From NCBI RefSeq assembly GCF_003323735.1, contig NZ_QOIM01000026.1, positions 124,001 through 188,000 of the forward strand: a DNA stretch of 64,000 bases, written 5' to 3'. Source of the stretch: Streptomyces reniochalinae. GTDB taxonomy: Bacteria > Actinomycetota > Actinomycetes > Streptomycetales > Streptomycetaceae. The position numbers and the translations under genes were made by a program. Shown here piece by piece: positions 1 to 9,378 of this stretch. Numbering within the stretch: the stretch's first letter is position 1; the number at the start of each line of letters is the position of its first letter. The notes under the pieces were generated by a model. That model ran no database searches. It was given only the letters and a program-made list of their open reading frames with translations, and was not told where the DNA came from.

Positions 1-1621
1 CTGCGCCGGCATGGTCGCTCTGGCACTGACCGTGCTGCCACTCCTCCCCCGGGCGACCCGGCGGGCCGACGCGCAACGCGAGAAGGCCGGACGCGCGACC
101 GAACTCGCCGCCGACACCGTCGCCGGTCTGCGCGTCCTGCGCGGCATCGGGGGTGAGGAACTCTTCCTCGCCCGCTACCGCCGAGCGTCACAGGAGGTAC
201 GGCGGGCTGCCGTGCGGACGGCACGCATGTGGTCGTTCATCGAGGCCCTCCAAGTCGCCCTGCCCGGACTGCTGCTGATCGCGGTGGTGTGGTACGGCGC
301 CGGGCTGGCGGTGGACGGCCGTATCGCCGTAGGCGAGCTGGTCATGGTGTACGGAGCCATCAGCTTTCTCCTCATGCCGCTCCAGCTCTTCGGCGAGTTC
401 GCGATGTCGTACTCCTTCTCGCGCCCTTCGGCCGCCCGCGCGGCACGCGTCCTGGCACTGCGGCGGTCGGCCGGTGAGGACAGCTGCGCGAGCCGCCGAG
501 ACGAGCGCGGGAGCCACCGGAGCGGCGAGTACGCGGCCTCTGATCTCCCGGCCGGCCGCACAAACGGCTCGGAGGGACTGTACGACCCGGTCACCGGGCT
601 GCACGCGCCGCCCGGGATGCTCACCGCCGTGGTCTGCGGCGACCCGGACGCGGCCGGACACCTCGCGGAGCGGCTGGGCGGACACCCGGCGTCCATGGCC
701 GGGGGCCGCAGCGACGGGAACGAGGGAGAACAGCAGCCGACCGGCACGTCCGTCTCACCCGGCTCCGTCCCACTCCGCTCCCTCCCGCTCGACTCCGTGC
801 TGCTCGACGGCGCACCGCTGGACGGCATGACGCTTGAGCAGGCGCGCACCGCCGTCCTCGTCCAGGACAAGGACCCGGTACTGCTCTCGGGGACTCTCAC
901 CGACCTCTTCGACGTGCCGGCCTCCGGCGCGGTGACTCCCGCCAGGGCCCTGGCTGCCGCCCAGTGCGGCGACGTGCTGGAAGCCCTGATCCAGGGCAGC
1001 CCGGACGCGGAGGGCGACGCGATGCGGGCCCGGATCACCGAGCGAGGGCGTTCGCTGTCGGGAGGCCAGCGGCAGCGGCTCGCCCTCGCCCGCTCGCTGC
1101 TGACCGACCCGCGCGTACTGGTTCTCGACGAACCCACGTCGGCCGTCGACTCGCACACCGAGGCACGGATCGCCCGGGAGCTCGGACGGCTCAGGTCCGG
1201 TCGGACGACCGTGGTCCTCTCCTCCAGCCCACTGCTGCTCGACCGCGCCGACCGCGTCGTCTTCCTGCACGAAGACAAAGCCGCCGCGAGCGGAACGCAC
1301 CGCGACCTCCTGCGCACCCACGCCGCGTACCGAGCCGTCGTCAGTCGCGAACCGGATGATCCCGGCTCCGAAGGCCCCCGGCCCTTCCGGGCACACGCTG
1401 CGGCGGCGAACGGCGCTTCGCCGCGCAGCAGCGAAACGACCGAGGACGGCACGTCAACCGAGGACGGCACGTCAGCTGCGGACACCGCAGCAGCCAGGAA
1501 GGCCACGCCGGCGGGAAACACCGCGTCAGCGGGGAGCAGCGCGTCGGCGAGGAATGACACGTCGGCGAGGAGCAGCGCGTCATCGGGGCGCGTCCACAGC
1601 GAGGAGGTCGAGTCCGCGTGA
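1..1621 (+). CDS. ABC exporter half-transporter with degenerate ATPase (5' partial)
   Basis: This is the C-terminal part of an ABC exporter subunit whose start lies left of the window. The first ~140 visible residues end a transmembrane domain (hydrophobic segments near 265-330 and 340-400). An ATPase domain follows. Its signature LSGGQRQRLALARS (about 1055-1096) and Walker B VLVLDEP are intact. The expected Walker A is replaced by CGDPDAAG (about 633-656) with no lysine, and the switch histidine is replaced by serine (VLSSSPLLLDRADR). The last ~85 residues are a Thr/Ser/Ala-rich tail. The stop overlaps the next gene by 4 nt (GTGA), so the two are co-translated and very probably form a heterodimer in which this subunit supplies the intact signature motif. 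Substrate unknown. Confidence 0.9.
   Translation, partial: CAGMVALALTVLPLLPRATRRADAQREKAGRATELAADTVAGLRVLRGIGGEELFLARYRRASQEVRRAAVRTARMWSFIEALQVALPGLLLIAVVWYGAGLAVDGRIAVGELVMVYGAISFLLMPLQLFGEFAMSYSFSRPSAARAARVLALRRSAGEDSCASRRDERGSHRSGEYAASDLPAGRTNGSEGLYDPVTGLHAPPGMLTAVVCGDPDAAGHLAERLGGHPASMAGGRSDGNEGEQQPTGTSVSPGSVPLRSLPLDSVLLDGAPLDGMTLEQARTAVLVQDKDPVLLSGTLTDLFDVPASGAVTPARALAAAQCGDVLEALIQGSPDAEGDAMRARITERGRSLSGGQRQRLALARSLLTDPRVLVLDEPTSAVDSHTEARIARELGRLRSGRTTVVLSSSPLLLDRADRVVFLHEDKAAASGTHRDLLRTHAAYRAVVSREPDDPGSEGPRPFRAHAAAANGASPRSSETTEDGTSTEDGTSAADTAAARKATPAGNTASAGSSASARNDTSARSSASSGRVHSEEVESA
1439..1474 (+). repeat. Tandem 18-bp direct repeat in ABC gene 3' end
   Basis: Two exact adjacent copies of accgaggacggcacgtca, followed to about 1610 by looser copies of cgtcggcgag/agcagcgcgtc-type units. 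They encode the TEDGTS and SA-rich tail of the ABC subunit. This is probably a slippage-prone low-complexity region rather than a regulatory element. Confidence 0.8.
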
Positions 1622-3465
1622 GCGTCCGGAGCACCGCGACGCAGGGGGCGGCCGTGCCGGCCTCCGCATCGCCGCACAGCCGATGGTTCGGGGTGCCCGC
1701 CCCCGCGTACGACCCGTCGGCGCCCGAGGACGTCACCATCCTGCCTGTCGGGTCTCCCGCGACGGTGCGGTCCTATGTGCGCGCGTTGCTGCGGCGTCAC
1801 CGCCGCGCCTTCGTCCTGCTCGTCACGGTCAACAGCATCGCCGTCATCGCCTCGATGGCCGGGCCGCATCTGCTCGGCGGGGTGGTCGACGACGTGGCCG
1901 CCCATGAGCGCCAACTGCACCTGGTCCGCGTCACTGTCCTGTTCGCCGTCGCGCTCGTGGTGCAGACCGTCTTCACCCAGCAGGTACGGCTGCGGGGCGC
2001 GATGCTGGGCGAGGAGATGCTGGCGGACCTGAGAGAGGACTTCCTCGTGCGCTCGGTGGCGCTGCCGCCCAGCGTCCTGGAGCGGGCCGGAACGGGCGAC
2101 CTCCTGTCCCGGATCACCACCGACATCGACCGGCTGGCCGACGCCATGCGCAAGGCCGTACCCCAACTGGCCGTGGGGCTGGTATGGACGGTCCTGTTGG
2201 TCGGTGCTCTGTGCCTGACAGCGCCGCCTTTGGCTCTTGCGGTGCTCATCGCGCTTCCCCTGCTCGTGATCGGCTGCCGGTGGTACTTCCGCAGGGCGCC
2301 ACACGCCTACCGGGCCGAGGCCGCCGGTTACGCGGCCGTCGCGGCCGCGCTGGCCGAGACCGTGGACGCGGGACGCACCGTGGAAGCGCACAGGCTGGGT
2401 GCACGGCGGGTGGCCCTCTCCGAGCGGCGGGTCGGAGAGTGGACGGCCTGGGAACGCAGGACCATGTGGCTGCGCACTGTCCTCTTCCCCGTCGTCAACC
2501 TCAGCAACATGCTGATCATCGGCGGCGTGCTGCTGCTCGGCGGCGCCTTCGTGATGGAGGGCTGGATCAGTGTGGGCCAGCTGACGACCGGCGCGCTGCT
2601 GGCACAGATGCTGGTCGAGCCGGTGAACATGATCCTGCGCTGGTACGACGAGCTCCAGGTCGCCCAGGTCTCGCTGGCACGGCTCGTCGGAGTCCGGGAG
2701 ATCGAACCGGACAGCGGCGTGGGCGGTCTCACCCCCCGGGGAAAGGACGTGCGCGCGCGTCAGGTGCGGTTCGGCTACCTGGCCGATGTGGACGTGCTGC
2801 GCGGCATCACGCTCGATGTGACCCCCGGCAGCCGTGTGGCGCTCGTCGGTCCTTCCGGGGCGGGCAAGTCCACACTCGGGAGGCTGCTGGCGGGCATCTA
2901 CGGGCCACGTCGGGGAGAGGTCACTCTGGGAGGCGAGCGGCTGAGCGACATGCGCGCGGAGGACGTGCGTCGCCATGTGGCGCTCGTCAACCAGGAGCAC
3001 CATGTCTTCGTCGGCACCCTGCGCGACAACCTGCTGTTGGCCTCCCCGAAGTCCGGCGATGCCGAGTTGTGGTCCGCGCTGGCCGCCGTGGGGGCGGACG
3101 GCTGGGCCACCGCGTTGGCGGACGGGCTCGACAGCGAGGTCGGATCCGGGGGCATGACGATCACTCCGGCGCAGGCCCAGCAGATCGCACTGGCCCGCCT
3201 GGTTCTGGCCGACCCGCACACACTGGTGCTCGACGAGGCGACATCCCTGCTGGATCCCCGTGCCGCACGGCATCTGGAACGTTCCCTGGGCCAGGTCCTC
3301 GCGGGCCGTACGGTGGTGGCGATCGCCCACCGTCTGCACACGGCCCACGACGCGGACGTCATCGCGGTGGTCGAGGACGGACGCGTCAGCGAACTGGGCA
3401 GCCACGACGACCTGGTGGCGGCCGACGGCCCCTACGCGGCGCTCTGGCGCTCGTGGCACGGATGA
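1618..3465 (+). CDS. ABC exporter half-transporter, partner subunit with non-canonical signature
   Basis: 615-aa fused membrane/ATPase half-exporter beginning at a GTG that overlaps the preceding stop. After a ~45-aa cytoplasmic leader it has a six-helix-type transmembrane region (about residues 60-320). The ATPase domain has Walker A GPSGAGKST (about 2848-2874), Walker B LVLDEAT and an intact H-loop (IAHRLHT). The LSGGQ signature is replaced by ITPAQAQ (about 3160-3181). Its defect is therefore the complement of its partner's: together they should form one competent ATP site (this Walker A with the partner's LSGGQ) and one degenerate site, as known for TAP, BmrCD and TM287/288. Exported compound cannot be told from sequence. 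Confidence 0.92.
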   Translation: MSVRSTATQGAAVPASASPHSRWFGVPAPAYDPSAPEDVTILPVGSPATVRSYVRALLRRHRRAFVLLVTVNSIAVIASMAGPHLLGGVVDDVAAHERQLHLVRVTVLFAVALVVQTVFTQQVRLRGAMLGEEMLADLREDFLVRSVALPPSVLERAGTGDLLSRITTDIDRLADAMRKAVPQLAVGLVWTVLLVGALCLTAPPLALAVLIALPLLVIGCRWYFRRAPHAYRAEAAGYAAVAAALAETVDAGRTVEAHRLGARRVALSERRVGEWTAWERRTMWLRTVLFPVVNLSNMLIIGGVLLLGGAFVMEGWISVGQLTTGALLAQMLVEPVNMILRWYDELQVAQVSLARLVGVREIEPDSGVGGLTPRGKDVRARQVRFGYLADVDVLRGITLDVTPGSRVALVGPSGAGKSTLGRLLAGIYGPRRGEVTLGGERLSDMRAEDVRRHVALVNQEHHVFVGTLRDNLLLASPKSGDAELWSALAAVGADGWATALADGLDSEVGSGGMTITPAQAQQIALARLVLADPHTLVLDEATSLLDPRAARHLERSLGQVLAGRTVVAIAHRLHTAHDADVIAVVEDGRVSELGSHDDLVAADGPYAALWRSWHG

Positions 3466-3656
3466 CGCGGCCCGGCGCGGGCCCGGGGCCGTGCTGGGTT
3501 GGTGCGCTCGCACCACGGGTGCCGTTGCCAGGCGCGGAACCGTGACAGGGGGAGGAACCCGCGGCACGGGCGGCCTGGTCCGGCGCGGGTCCGAGGCGAG
3601 CCAGGACGCTCGCGGCGCGGACGGCCCGGTCCGGCGCCGCCCCGTGGCGGGTCGGT

Positions 3657-4454
3657 TCAGGTGCCTATGAAGCCGAGGGCGACCAGGCTGCCCGCTCCGC
3701 CGAGCACCATGAACGCCGGCATCAGTACGGCGTTCTCGATCCAGGCCCCGGCGCGGAAACGCATGAACCGGGGGGTGCCCAGCGGGTACCACCGCTTGCC
3801 CGCTATCGGGATCGGCCACAGGACCGGGCAGCCGGAGACCGTCAGGGCGTCTCCGATGTTGTGCACCAGCGCACCGAGCGCGATCGGCACGCCCATCCAC
3901 AGGTACTCCTGGCCGTCGCCGGTGAACAGCCAGCCGGCTCCATTCCCCGGCTCCTCCAGCAGGCCCGCCAGGATCCAGGCGCAGGCGGCTCCCAGGAGCC
4001 ACACCAGCACGTCGCTGGACACCCGGGCCATCCGCCACAGCAGGCCTTCGACGGCGAGCACCACATGGATGAAGAGGATGACCAGCACGGCCCAGCGGCC
4101 CCACAGGGCAGCCGCCGTGGAGAAGCCGGCGCCTATGAACAGCGCCCACGGCCACGTGTGGGTGAGGGTGCGGTGTCCTCCTGAACGGTGACGCTCCCCG
4201 CGCGAGCGGGTGCCGTTGTAGACGGCCGTGGACAGCTTGTCGATCACTCCGCACAGAAGGTGGGAGATGGGTCCGAAGGCCCGGGAAATGGTGGCGGACT
4301 TCTGGTCGAGGTCCGGTGCTAGAGCAGCCCCGGCGCACAACAGGGTGCCGACGACCACCACCAGCCAGGGCATCGGGTGGTCGAGTGCGGCAGCGGCGGC
4401 TCCCACACCGAGCCAGGCAGTTGCCCCCGACAGCGAGTGCGCCGGTCCCATCAT
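3657..4454 (-). CDS. Membrane-bound metal-dependent hydrolase (YdjM/DUF457-like)
   Basis: 265-aa integral membrane protein. The start is placed at tandem ATGs (4454/4451, MMGPAHSLSG). The open frame continues upstream, but that extension runs into the helicase start and is not membrane-like. Family hallmarks are the N-terminal GPAHSLSG, the acidic ALAPDLDQK after the first membrane pair, and HRTLTHTW in the centre, which supply putative metal ligands. At least five hydrophobic segments follow, with HNIGDALTVSGCPVLWP near the end. YdjM-type proteins are membrane hydrolases of unknown substrate. It is divergent from the helicase gene and convergent with the ABC pair. Confidence 0.82.
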   Translation of the reverse strand: MMGPAHSLSGATAWLGVGAAAAALDHPMPWLVVVVGTLLCAGAALAPDLDQKSATISRAFGPISHLLCGVIDKLSTAVYNGTRSRGERHRSGGHRTLTHTWPWALFIGAGFSTAAALWGRWAVLVILFIHVVLAVEGLLWRMARVSSDVLVWLLGAACAWILAGLLEEPGNGAGWLFTGDGQEYLWMGVPIALGALVHNIGDALTVSGCPVLWPIPIAGKRWYPLGTPRFMRFRAGAWIENAVLMPAFMVLGGAGSLVALGFIGT

Positions 4455-4653
4455 GCGTATCCCCGCCCTGTTCTGTGCGTCGCGTCCCTCGCGGTCCCGC
4501 GGCCGGGACTGGGCCCCGCGCCCCCGCGCTGTTCTCCTCCGGGCCCGGCGCCCGGCTCGCCCGCCGGTCTGACGCCCGGTCGGCCACACAGCGTAGCGCT
4601 CGATGATCACCCGGAACCCACCGGTTCCCTGATCGGCCGGGGCAGGGGGCAGT

Positions 4654-7182
4654 ATGGGGGGCGTGACAGCCACCCTTATCGACCAGATGCCGAGCGACGC
4701 CGACCCCGACGCCCTCTTCGAGTCCTTTTCCGGGTGGGCGCAGGAGCGGGGCATCTCGCTCTATCCCGCCCAGGAGGAAGCGCTGATCGAGGTGGTCTCC
4801 GGGGCGAACGTGATCCTGTCGACGCCGACCGGGTCCGGCAAGAGTCTGGTGGCGGCGGGGGCTCATTTCGCGGCGCTCGCCCACGACAAGGTGACTTTCT
4901 ACACCGCACCGATCAAGGCGCTGGTGTCGGAGAAGTTCTTCGACCTGTGCAAGCTCTTCGGTACCGAGAACGTCGGCATGCTCACCGGCGACGCCTCGGT
5001 CAACGCCGATGCCCCAGTGATCTGCTGCACGGCCGAGGTGCTCGCCTCCATCGCCCTGCGCGACGGCGCCGACGCCGACATCGGCCAGGTCGTGATGGAC
5101 GAGTTCCACTTCTACGCCGAGCCCGACCGGGGTTGGGCCTGGCAGATTCCGTTGCTGGAGCTGCCACAGGCCCAGTTCATCCTGATGTCGGCCACACTGG
5201 GTGATGTCACACGATTCGAGAAGGATCTCACCCGCCGTACAGGCCGCCCGACGGCCGTGGTGCGGTCCGCGACCCGGCCGGTGCCGCTGAGCTACGACTA
5301 CCGCACCACGTCCCTGACGGAGACACTGACCGAGCTGCTCGAAACGCGTCAGGCGCCCGTTTACATCGTGCACTTCACCCAGGCGCAGGCGGTGGAGCGG
5401 GCGCAGGCGCTGATGAGTATCAACATGTCGACCCGGGCGGAGAAGGACGAGATCGCCAAGGTCATCGGCAATTTCCGCTTCACCACGAAGTTCGGCCGCA
5501 ACCTGTCCCGCTACGTGCGGCACGGCATCGGCGTGCACCACGCGGGAATGCTGCCGAAGTACCGGAGGCTGGTGGAGCGGCTGGCGCAGGCGGGGTTGCT
5601 GAAGGTCATCTGCGGCACGGACACCCTCGGGGTCGGCGTCAACGTGCCGATCAGGACGGTGCTGTTCACCGCGCTCAGCAAGTACGACGGCAGCCGGGTG
5701 CGCACGCTGCGCGCCCGCGAGTTCCACCAGATCGCCGGCCGGGCCGGGCGCGCCGGTTTCGACACCTCGGGCTACGTCGTCGCGCAGGCCCCCGAGCACG
5801 TGATCGAGAACGAGAAGGCGCTGGCGAAGGCAGGCGACGACCCCAAGAAGCGTCGCAAGGTCGTCCGCAAGAAGGCTCCGGAGGGCTTCGTCAACTGGAG
5901 TCAGCAGACCTTCGAGAAGCTGATCGCATCCGACCCCGAGCCTCTCAACTCCCGCTTCCGGGTGACGCATGCGATGTTGCTGTCGGTGATCGCGCGTCCC
6001 GGCGACGCGTTCGCCCAGATGCGCCGGCTTCTGGAGGACAACCACGAGGACCGCCGCTCCCAGCTGCGGCACATCCGGCGGGCCATCGCCATCTACCGCT
6101 CGCTGCTGGACGGCGGGATCGTCGAACGGCTGGACGAGCCGGACGCGGAGGGCAGGACCATCCGGCTGACCGTCGATCTCCAGCGGGACTTCGCCCTCAA
6201 CCAGCCGCTGTCCACCTTCGCGCTCGCCGCTTTCGAGCTGCTGGATCCCGAGTCGCCCTCCTACGCGCTGGACATGGTCTCCGTCGTGGAGTCGACGCTG
6301 GACGACCCCCGTCAGATCCTCGCCGCGCAGATGAACAAGGCGAAGGGCGAGGCGGTCGCGCAGATGAAGGCCGACGGGATCGAGTACGAGGAGCGGATGG
6401 AGCGGCTGATGGAGATCAGCTACCCGCAGCCGCTGGAAGAACTGCTGTTCCACGCCTACGGCCTCTACCGCAAGTCCCACCCCTGGGTCGGCGACCACCC
6501 GCTCTCCCCCAAGTCGGTCATCCGCGACATGTACGAGCGCGCGATGACCTTCAGCGAGTTCGTCTCCTTCTACGAACTCGCCCGCACCGAGGGAATCGTG
6601 CTGCGCTACCTGGCGAGCTCCTACAAGGCCCTGGAGCACACCGTCCCGGACGACCTCAAGTCGGAGGACTTCCAGGACATCATCGAATGGCTCGGGGAGA
6701 TGGTGCGACAGGTCGACTCCAGCCTGCTGGACGAATGGGAGCAGCTGGCCAACCCGGAGGATGAGACGGCGGAGGAGGCCCAGGAACGGGCCGACCAGGT
6801 CAAGCCCGTCACGGCGAACCCCCGGGCCTTCCGCGTCCTGGTGCGCAACGCGATGTTCCGCAGGGTGGAGCTGGCTGCGCTCGACAAGTGCGCGGAACTG
6901 GGCGAGATGGACGCGGACGCCGGCTGGGACGAGGACGCCTGGGCGGAGGCGATGGACGCCTACTGGGACGAGTACGACGAGCTGGGCACGGGGCCCGACG
7001 CCCGGGGGCCGCGGCTGCTGCGGATCGAGGAAGTACCCGAGGACCGGTTGTGGCGCGTACGGCAGACGTTCGCCGATCCCCGCGGGGATCACGACTGGGG
7101 TATCTCGGCCGAGGTCGATCTCGTCGCCTCCGACGAGGAGGGGCGTGCGGTGGTCAAGGTGACCGATGTCGGCCCGATGTGA
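4654..7182 (+). CDS. Ski2-like DEAD/DEAH helicase with DUF3516 C-terminus
   Basis: 842-aa superfamily 2 helicase. Walker A TPTGSGKSL lies near residues 55-63 and the DEXH-type box is VMDEFHFY near 148. Motif III is SATLGD, and motif VI lies in HQIAGRAGRAGFD (about 359-371). The C-terminal 430 residues are long, helical and acidic, matching the DUF3516 extension of actinobacterial Ski2-like helicases. RNA unwinding or turnover is the probable role, but that is family inference. ATG 4654 is preferred over the in-frame GTG at 4663 because aggggg sits about 6 nt upstream of the ATG. Confidence 0.9.
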   Translation: MGGVTATLIDQMPSDADPDALFESFSGWAQERGISLYPAQEEALIEVVSGANVILSTPTGSGKSLVAAGAHFAALAHDKVTFYTAPIKALVSEKFFDLCKLFGTENVGMLTGDASVNADAPVICCTAEVLASIALRDGADADIGQVVMDEFHFYAEPDRGWAWQIPLLELPQAQFILMSATLGDVTRFEKDLTRRTGRPTAVVRSATRPVPLSYDYRTTSLTETLTELLETRQAPVYIVHFTQAQAVERAQALMSINMSTRAEKDEIAKVIGNFRFTTKFGRNLSRYVRHGIGVHHAGMLPKYRRLVERLAQAGLLKVICGTDTLGVGVNVPIRTVLFTALSKYDGSRVRTLRAREFHQIAGRAGRAGFDTSGYVVAQAPEHVIENEKALAKAGDDPKKRRKVVRKKAPEGFVNWSQQTFEKLIASDPEPLNSRFRVTHAMLLSVIARPGDAFAQMRRLLEDNHEDRRSQLRHIRRAIAIYRSLLDGGIVERLDEPDAEGRTIRLTVDLQRDFALNQPLSTFALAAFELLDPESPSYALDMVSVVESTLDDPRQILAAQMNKAKGEAVAQMKADGIEYEERMERLMEISYPQPLEELLFHAYGLYRKSHPWVGDHPLSPKSVIRDMYERAMTFSEFVSFYELARTEGIVLRYLASSYKALEHTVPDDLKSEDFQDIIEWLGEMVRQVDSSLLDEWEQLANPEDETAEEAQERADQVKPVTANPRAFRVLVRNAMFRRVELAALDKCAELGEMDADAGWDEDAWAEAMDAYWDEYDELGTGPDARGPRLLRIEEVPEDRLWRVRQTFADPRGDHDWGISAEVDLVASDEEGRAVVKVTDVGPM

Positions 7183-7243
7183 GCACGGCGAGCACTGAGC
7201 CGATCGAGACGGCGTCCTTGGACGTGAGAAGGGAACGCACGAG

Positions 7244-8152
7244 ATGACCGGGCCGAGCCCAGCGGAACGCCTTGTCGACCTGCTCGACCTGGAGGAGATC
7301 GACCTCAACATCTTCCGGGGACAAAGCCCCCACGAGTCCCTCCAGCGGGTCTTCGGCGGGCAGGTGGCCGGGCAGGCGTTGGTGGCGGCCGGGCGCACAG
7401 TGGGCGACGAGCGGCCCGTGCATTCGCTCCACGCGTACTTCCTGCGTCCGGGCACGCCAGGCGTGCCCATCGTGTACCAGGTGGAGCGGGTACGGGACGG
7501 ACGTTCCTTCACCACCCGCCGCGTGGTCGCCGTGCAGCGGGGACGCACGATCTTCAATCTCACCGCCTCCTTTCATGTGCGGGAGCCCGGATTCGAGCAC
7601 CAGTTGCCGATGCCCGACGTGCCGGAGCCGGAGAGCCTGCCGAGGCTCGCCGACGAGATCCAGGCGCACCTCGGCTCACTTCCCGTGCCGCTGGAGCGCA
7701 TGGCCCGCCGTCAGGCGTTCGACCTGCGCTATGTGGAACGGCTGCGCTGGACGCCGTCCGAGTTGCAGGGCGTCGAGCCACGCAGTGCGGTATGGATGCG
7801 TGCGATCGGGTCGCTGGGGGACGACTCTCTCGTACACACGTGCGCGCTGACCTACGCCAGCGACATGACACTTCTGGACGCCGTGCGGCTGCCTGTCGAG
7901 CCGCTGTGGGGCACGCGGAACTTCGACACGGCGTCTCTCGACCACGCCATGTGGTTCCACCGCCCGTTCCGCGCCGACGAGTGGTTCCTCTACGAGCAGG
8001 AGTCCCCCATCGCGACGGGAGCGCGAGGGCTTGCCCGAGGCCAGATCTACGACCGTGAGGGCAAGTTGATCGTCTCCGTCATGCAGGAGGGGCTGTTCCG
8101 CCCGCACCGCACCGACGCGGACGAAGCCGCCCCTGGCCGGAGCAGCTCGTAG
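7244..8152 (+). CDS. tesB: Acyl-CoA thioesterase II (TesB)
   Basis: 302-aa protein of the double hot-dog TesB family, which hydrolyses acyl-CoA to free fatty acid and CoA. The N-terminal half has FRGQSPHESLQRVFGGQVAG and the HSLHAYFLRPG strand. The C-terminal half has SLDHAMWFHRPF, ESPIATGARGLARG and VMQEGLFR, which carry the Asp, Ser/Thr and Gln positions of the known catalytic triad. The length is normal for the family. A gaaggga element precedes ATG 7244. It lies 61 nt after the helicase gene in the same direction and is followed by a bidirectional terminator. Confidence 0.93.
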   Translation: MTGPSPAERLVDLLDLEEIDLNIFRGQSPHESLQRVFGGQVAGQALVAAGRTVGDERPVHSLHAYFLRPGTPGVPIVYQVERVRDGRSFTTRRVVAVQRGRTIFNLTASFHVREPGFEHQLPMPDVPEPESLPRLADEIQAHLGSLPVPLERMARRQAFDLRYVERLRWTPSELQGVEPRSAVWMRAIGSLGDDSLVHTCALTYASDMTLLDAVRLPVEPLWGTRNFDTASLDHAMWFHRPFRADEWFLYEQESPIATGARGLARGQIYDREGKLIVSVMQEGLFRPHRTDADEAAPGRSSS

Positions 8153-8196
8153 CCCTCTTCCCGCGCCGTGCCCCTCGCGATGCACAGCGCTTCCCC

Positions 8197-8228
8197 GACA
8201 GGCCGGATATCTCCGCTCCCGGCCTGTC
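8197..8228. terminator. Bidirectional terminator between convergent genes
   Basis: Perfect 10-bp inverted repeat gacaggccgg / ccggcctgtc with a 12-nt loop, placed exactly between the convergent tesB and DUF6397-like genes. Confidence 0.75.
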
Positions 8229-8233
8229 AGCGG

Positions 8234-9277
8234 TCAGTGGGCCGGGCGGACGGAGGGCTTCGGTTTACGGCGCCTGAGCAGCGCCCAGCGCTTTCGTGGC
8301 GCAGGCACGGATGTCTCAGGCGTAGGCGTCAGTGGCCGTGGCGTGACCGGATCGGGCCGTTGATCCCCACTGGGGCCCGGGAGGAAGGCCGTGGGCTCCG
8401 CCCGCCCAGGCACACCGGCAAGGGCTCCGTGGGACGCAGGGATGCCTGCCGGGGAAGGCGCGATCGCCCTGGCGCTCTCCAGTTCCGCCTCCAGCATCAG
8501 CCGGTGCCAGCGCACCTCTGACTCCCCTTCGGCCAGACAGAGCTTCTCCAGCATGGCCTGCGTGGCCACAGACTCGCTGCGCACCTTCAGCAGCGCGGGC
8601 CGCAATCGCGCAAGCTCGCTCCGCTCGCGGGGGTCGGGCACGGCTTCGACGAGGGCCTCCTCGCCCAGCACGCTCGACTTGGCGGCGGCACGCTCCCACG
8701 CGGTCTCCGCCTGCCTGGACAGTTGCGCCACCCGCCGCGCTCGCCAGCCGGGAGCACGGTGGTCGGTCCCGGCGGCCAGCGCGGCGCGCATACCCGCCGG
8801 CAGGCGCCCCGCCAGCAGTGACGGGTTGTTCTCCGCGAATTCCCGCAGTTCGTCCGCTCGGTAGAGCCAGACCAGCACACGGTAGCGATTCACGTAGAGA
8901 GCGACCGGCCTGAAACAGCCTGCCCTGGCGAGGCGGGCGAAGCGCGAGGCACTGATGTCCAATAGTTCCGATGCCTCGTGCGCCCCCATGACGCGTAGCC
9001 TCTCCCGCAGTCCGCTGGGGAAGTCCGCAGCTCCTTTGATCCGTTCCAGCTCCTCCCGCGGCACCCTGCGTGGCCGACCGGGCGGTCCCGGCACGGTGCG
9101 TACTTCCTCGATCTGCACCGCCAGTTCGAACTCCCCCAACCGCAGACCGAGCTCCTTGGCGGCCGTGCTCACCGCCACCTCACCCGCGAGCGGCCTCCCC
9201 GCGGCCCTTTTCCGTGCCTCGCCGGCCGCGGGCGGAAACGGCGTCGCCGAACGGCGTACGTCGGACTTCTCTCGCAT
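8234..9277 (-). CDS. Conserved Streptomyces protein, DUF6397-like
   Basis: 347-aa soluble basic protein that I recognise as the kind of conserved Streptomyces protein filed under DUF6397, without known function. Residues about 25-180 are well ordered. They include a helix-turn-helix-like stretch (MGAHEASELLDISASRFARL, about 92-111) resembling an excisionase or MerR-type fold, next to YVNRYRVLVWLYRADEL. The C-terminal ~80 residues are Pro-rich and end in a basic patch (RKRWALLRRRKPK). DNA binding is plausible from the helix-turn-helix but is inference. It starts at ATG 9277 and is monocistronic. Confidence 0.72.
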   Translation of the reverse strand: MREKSDVRRSATPFPPAAGEARKRAAGRPLAGEVAVSTAAKELGLRLGEFELAVQIEEVRTVPGPPGRPRRVPREELERIKGAADFPSGLRERLRVMGAHEASELLDISASRFARLARAGCFRPVALYVNRYRVLVWLYRADELREFAENNPSLLAGRLPAGMRAALAAGTDHRAPGWRARRVAQLSRQAETAWERAAAKSSVLGEEALVEAVPDPRERSELARLRPALLKVRSESVATQAMLEKLCLAEGESEVRWHRLMLEAELESARAIAPSPAGIPASHGALAGVPGRAEPTAFLPGPSGDQRPDPVTPRPLTPTPETSVPAPRKRWALLRRRKPKPSVRPAH

Positions 9278-9378
9278 GCGTCATCCCCGTCGTTGCTCAC
9301 GTTCCTTGCGTGGGAAACGACGATAGCCCGCCGGCGCTCCTGCCGCCCGGCCTGTGGATAACTCTGTGAAACCCCAGG

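Noticed and set aside
175..7563. Very long open frame on the minus strand (about 2460 codons)
   Set aside because: It is antisense to the ABC, helicase and TesB genes, which have clear domain motifs; long antisense frames are expected at this GC content. Only the hydrolase at 3657-4454, in another frame, is real on that strand.
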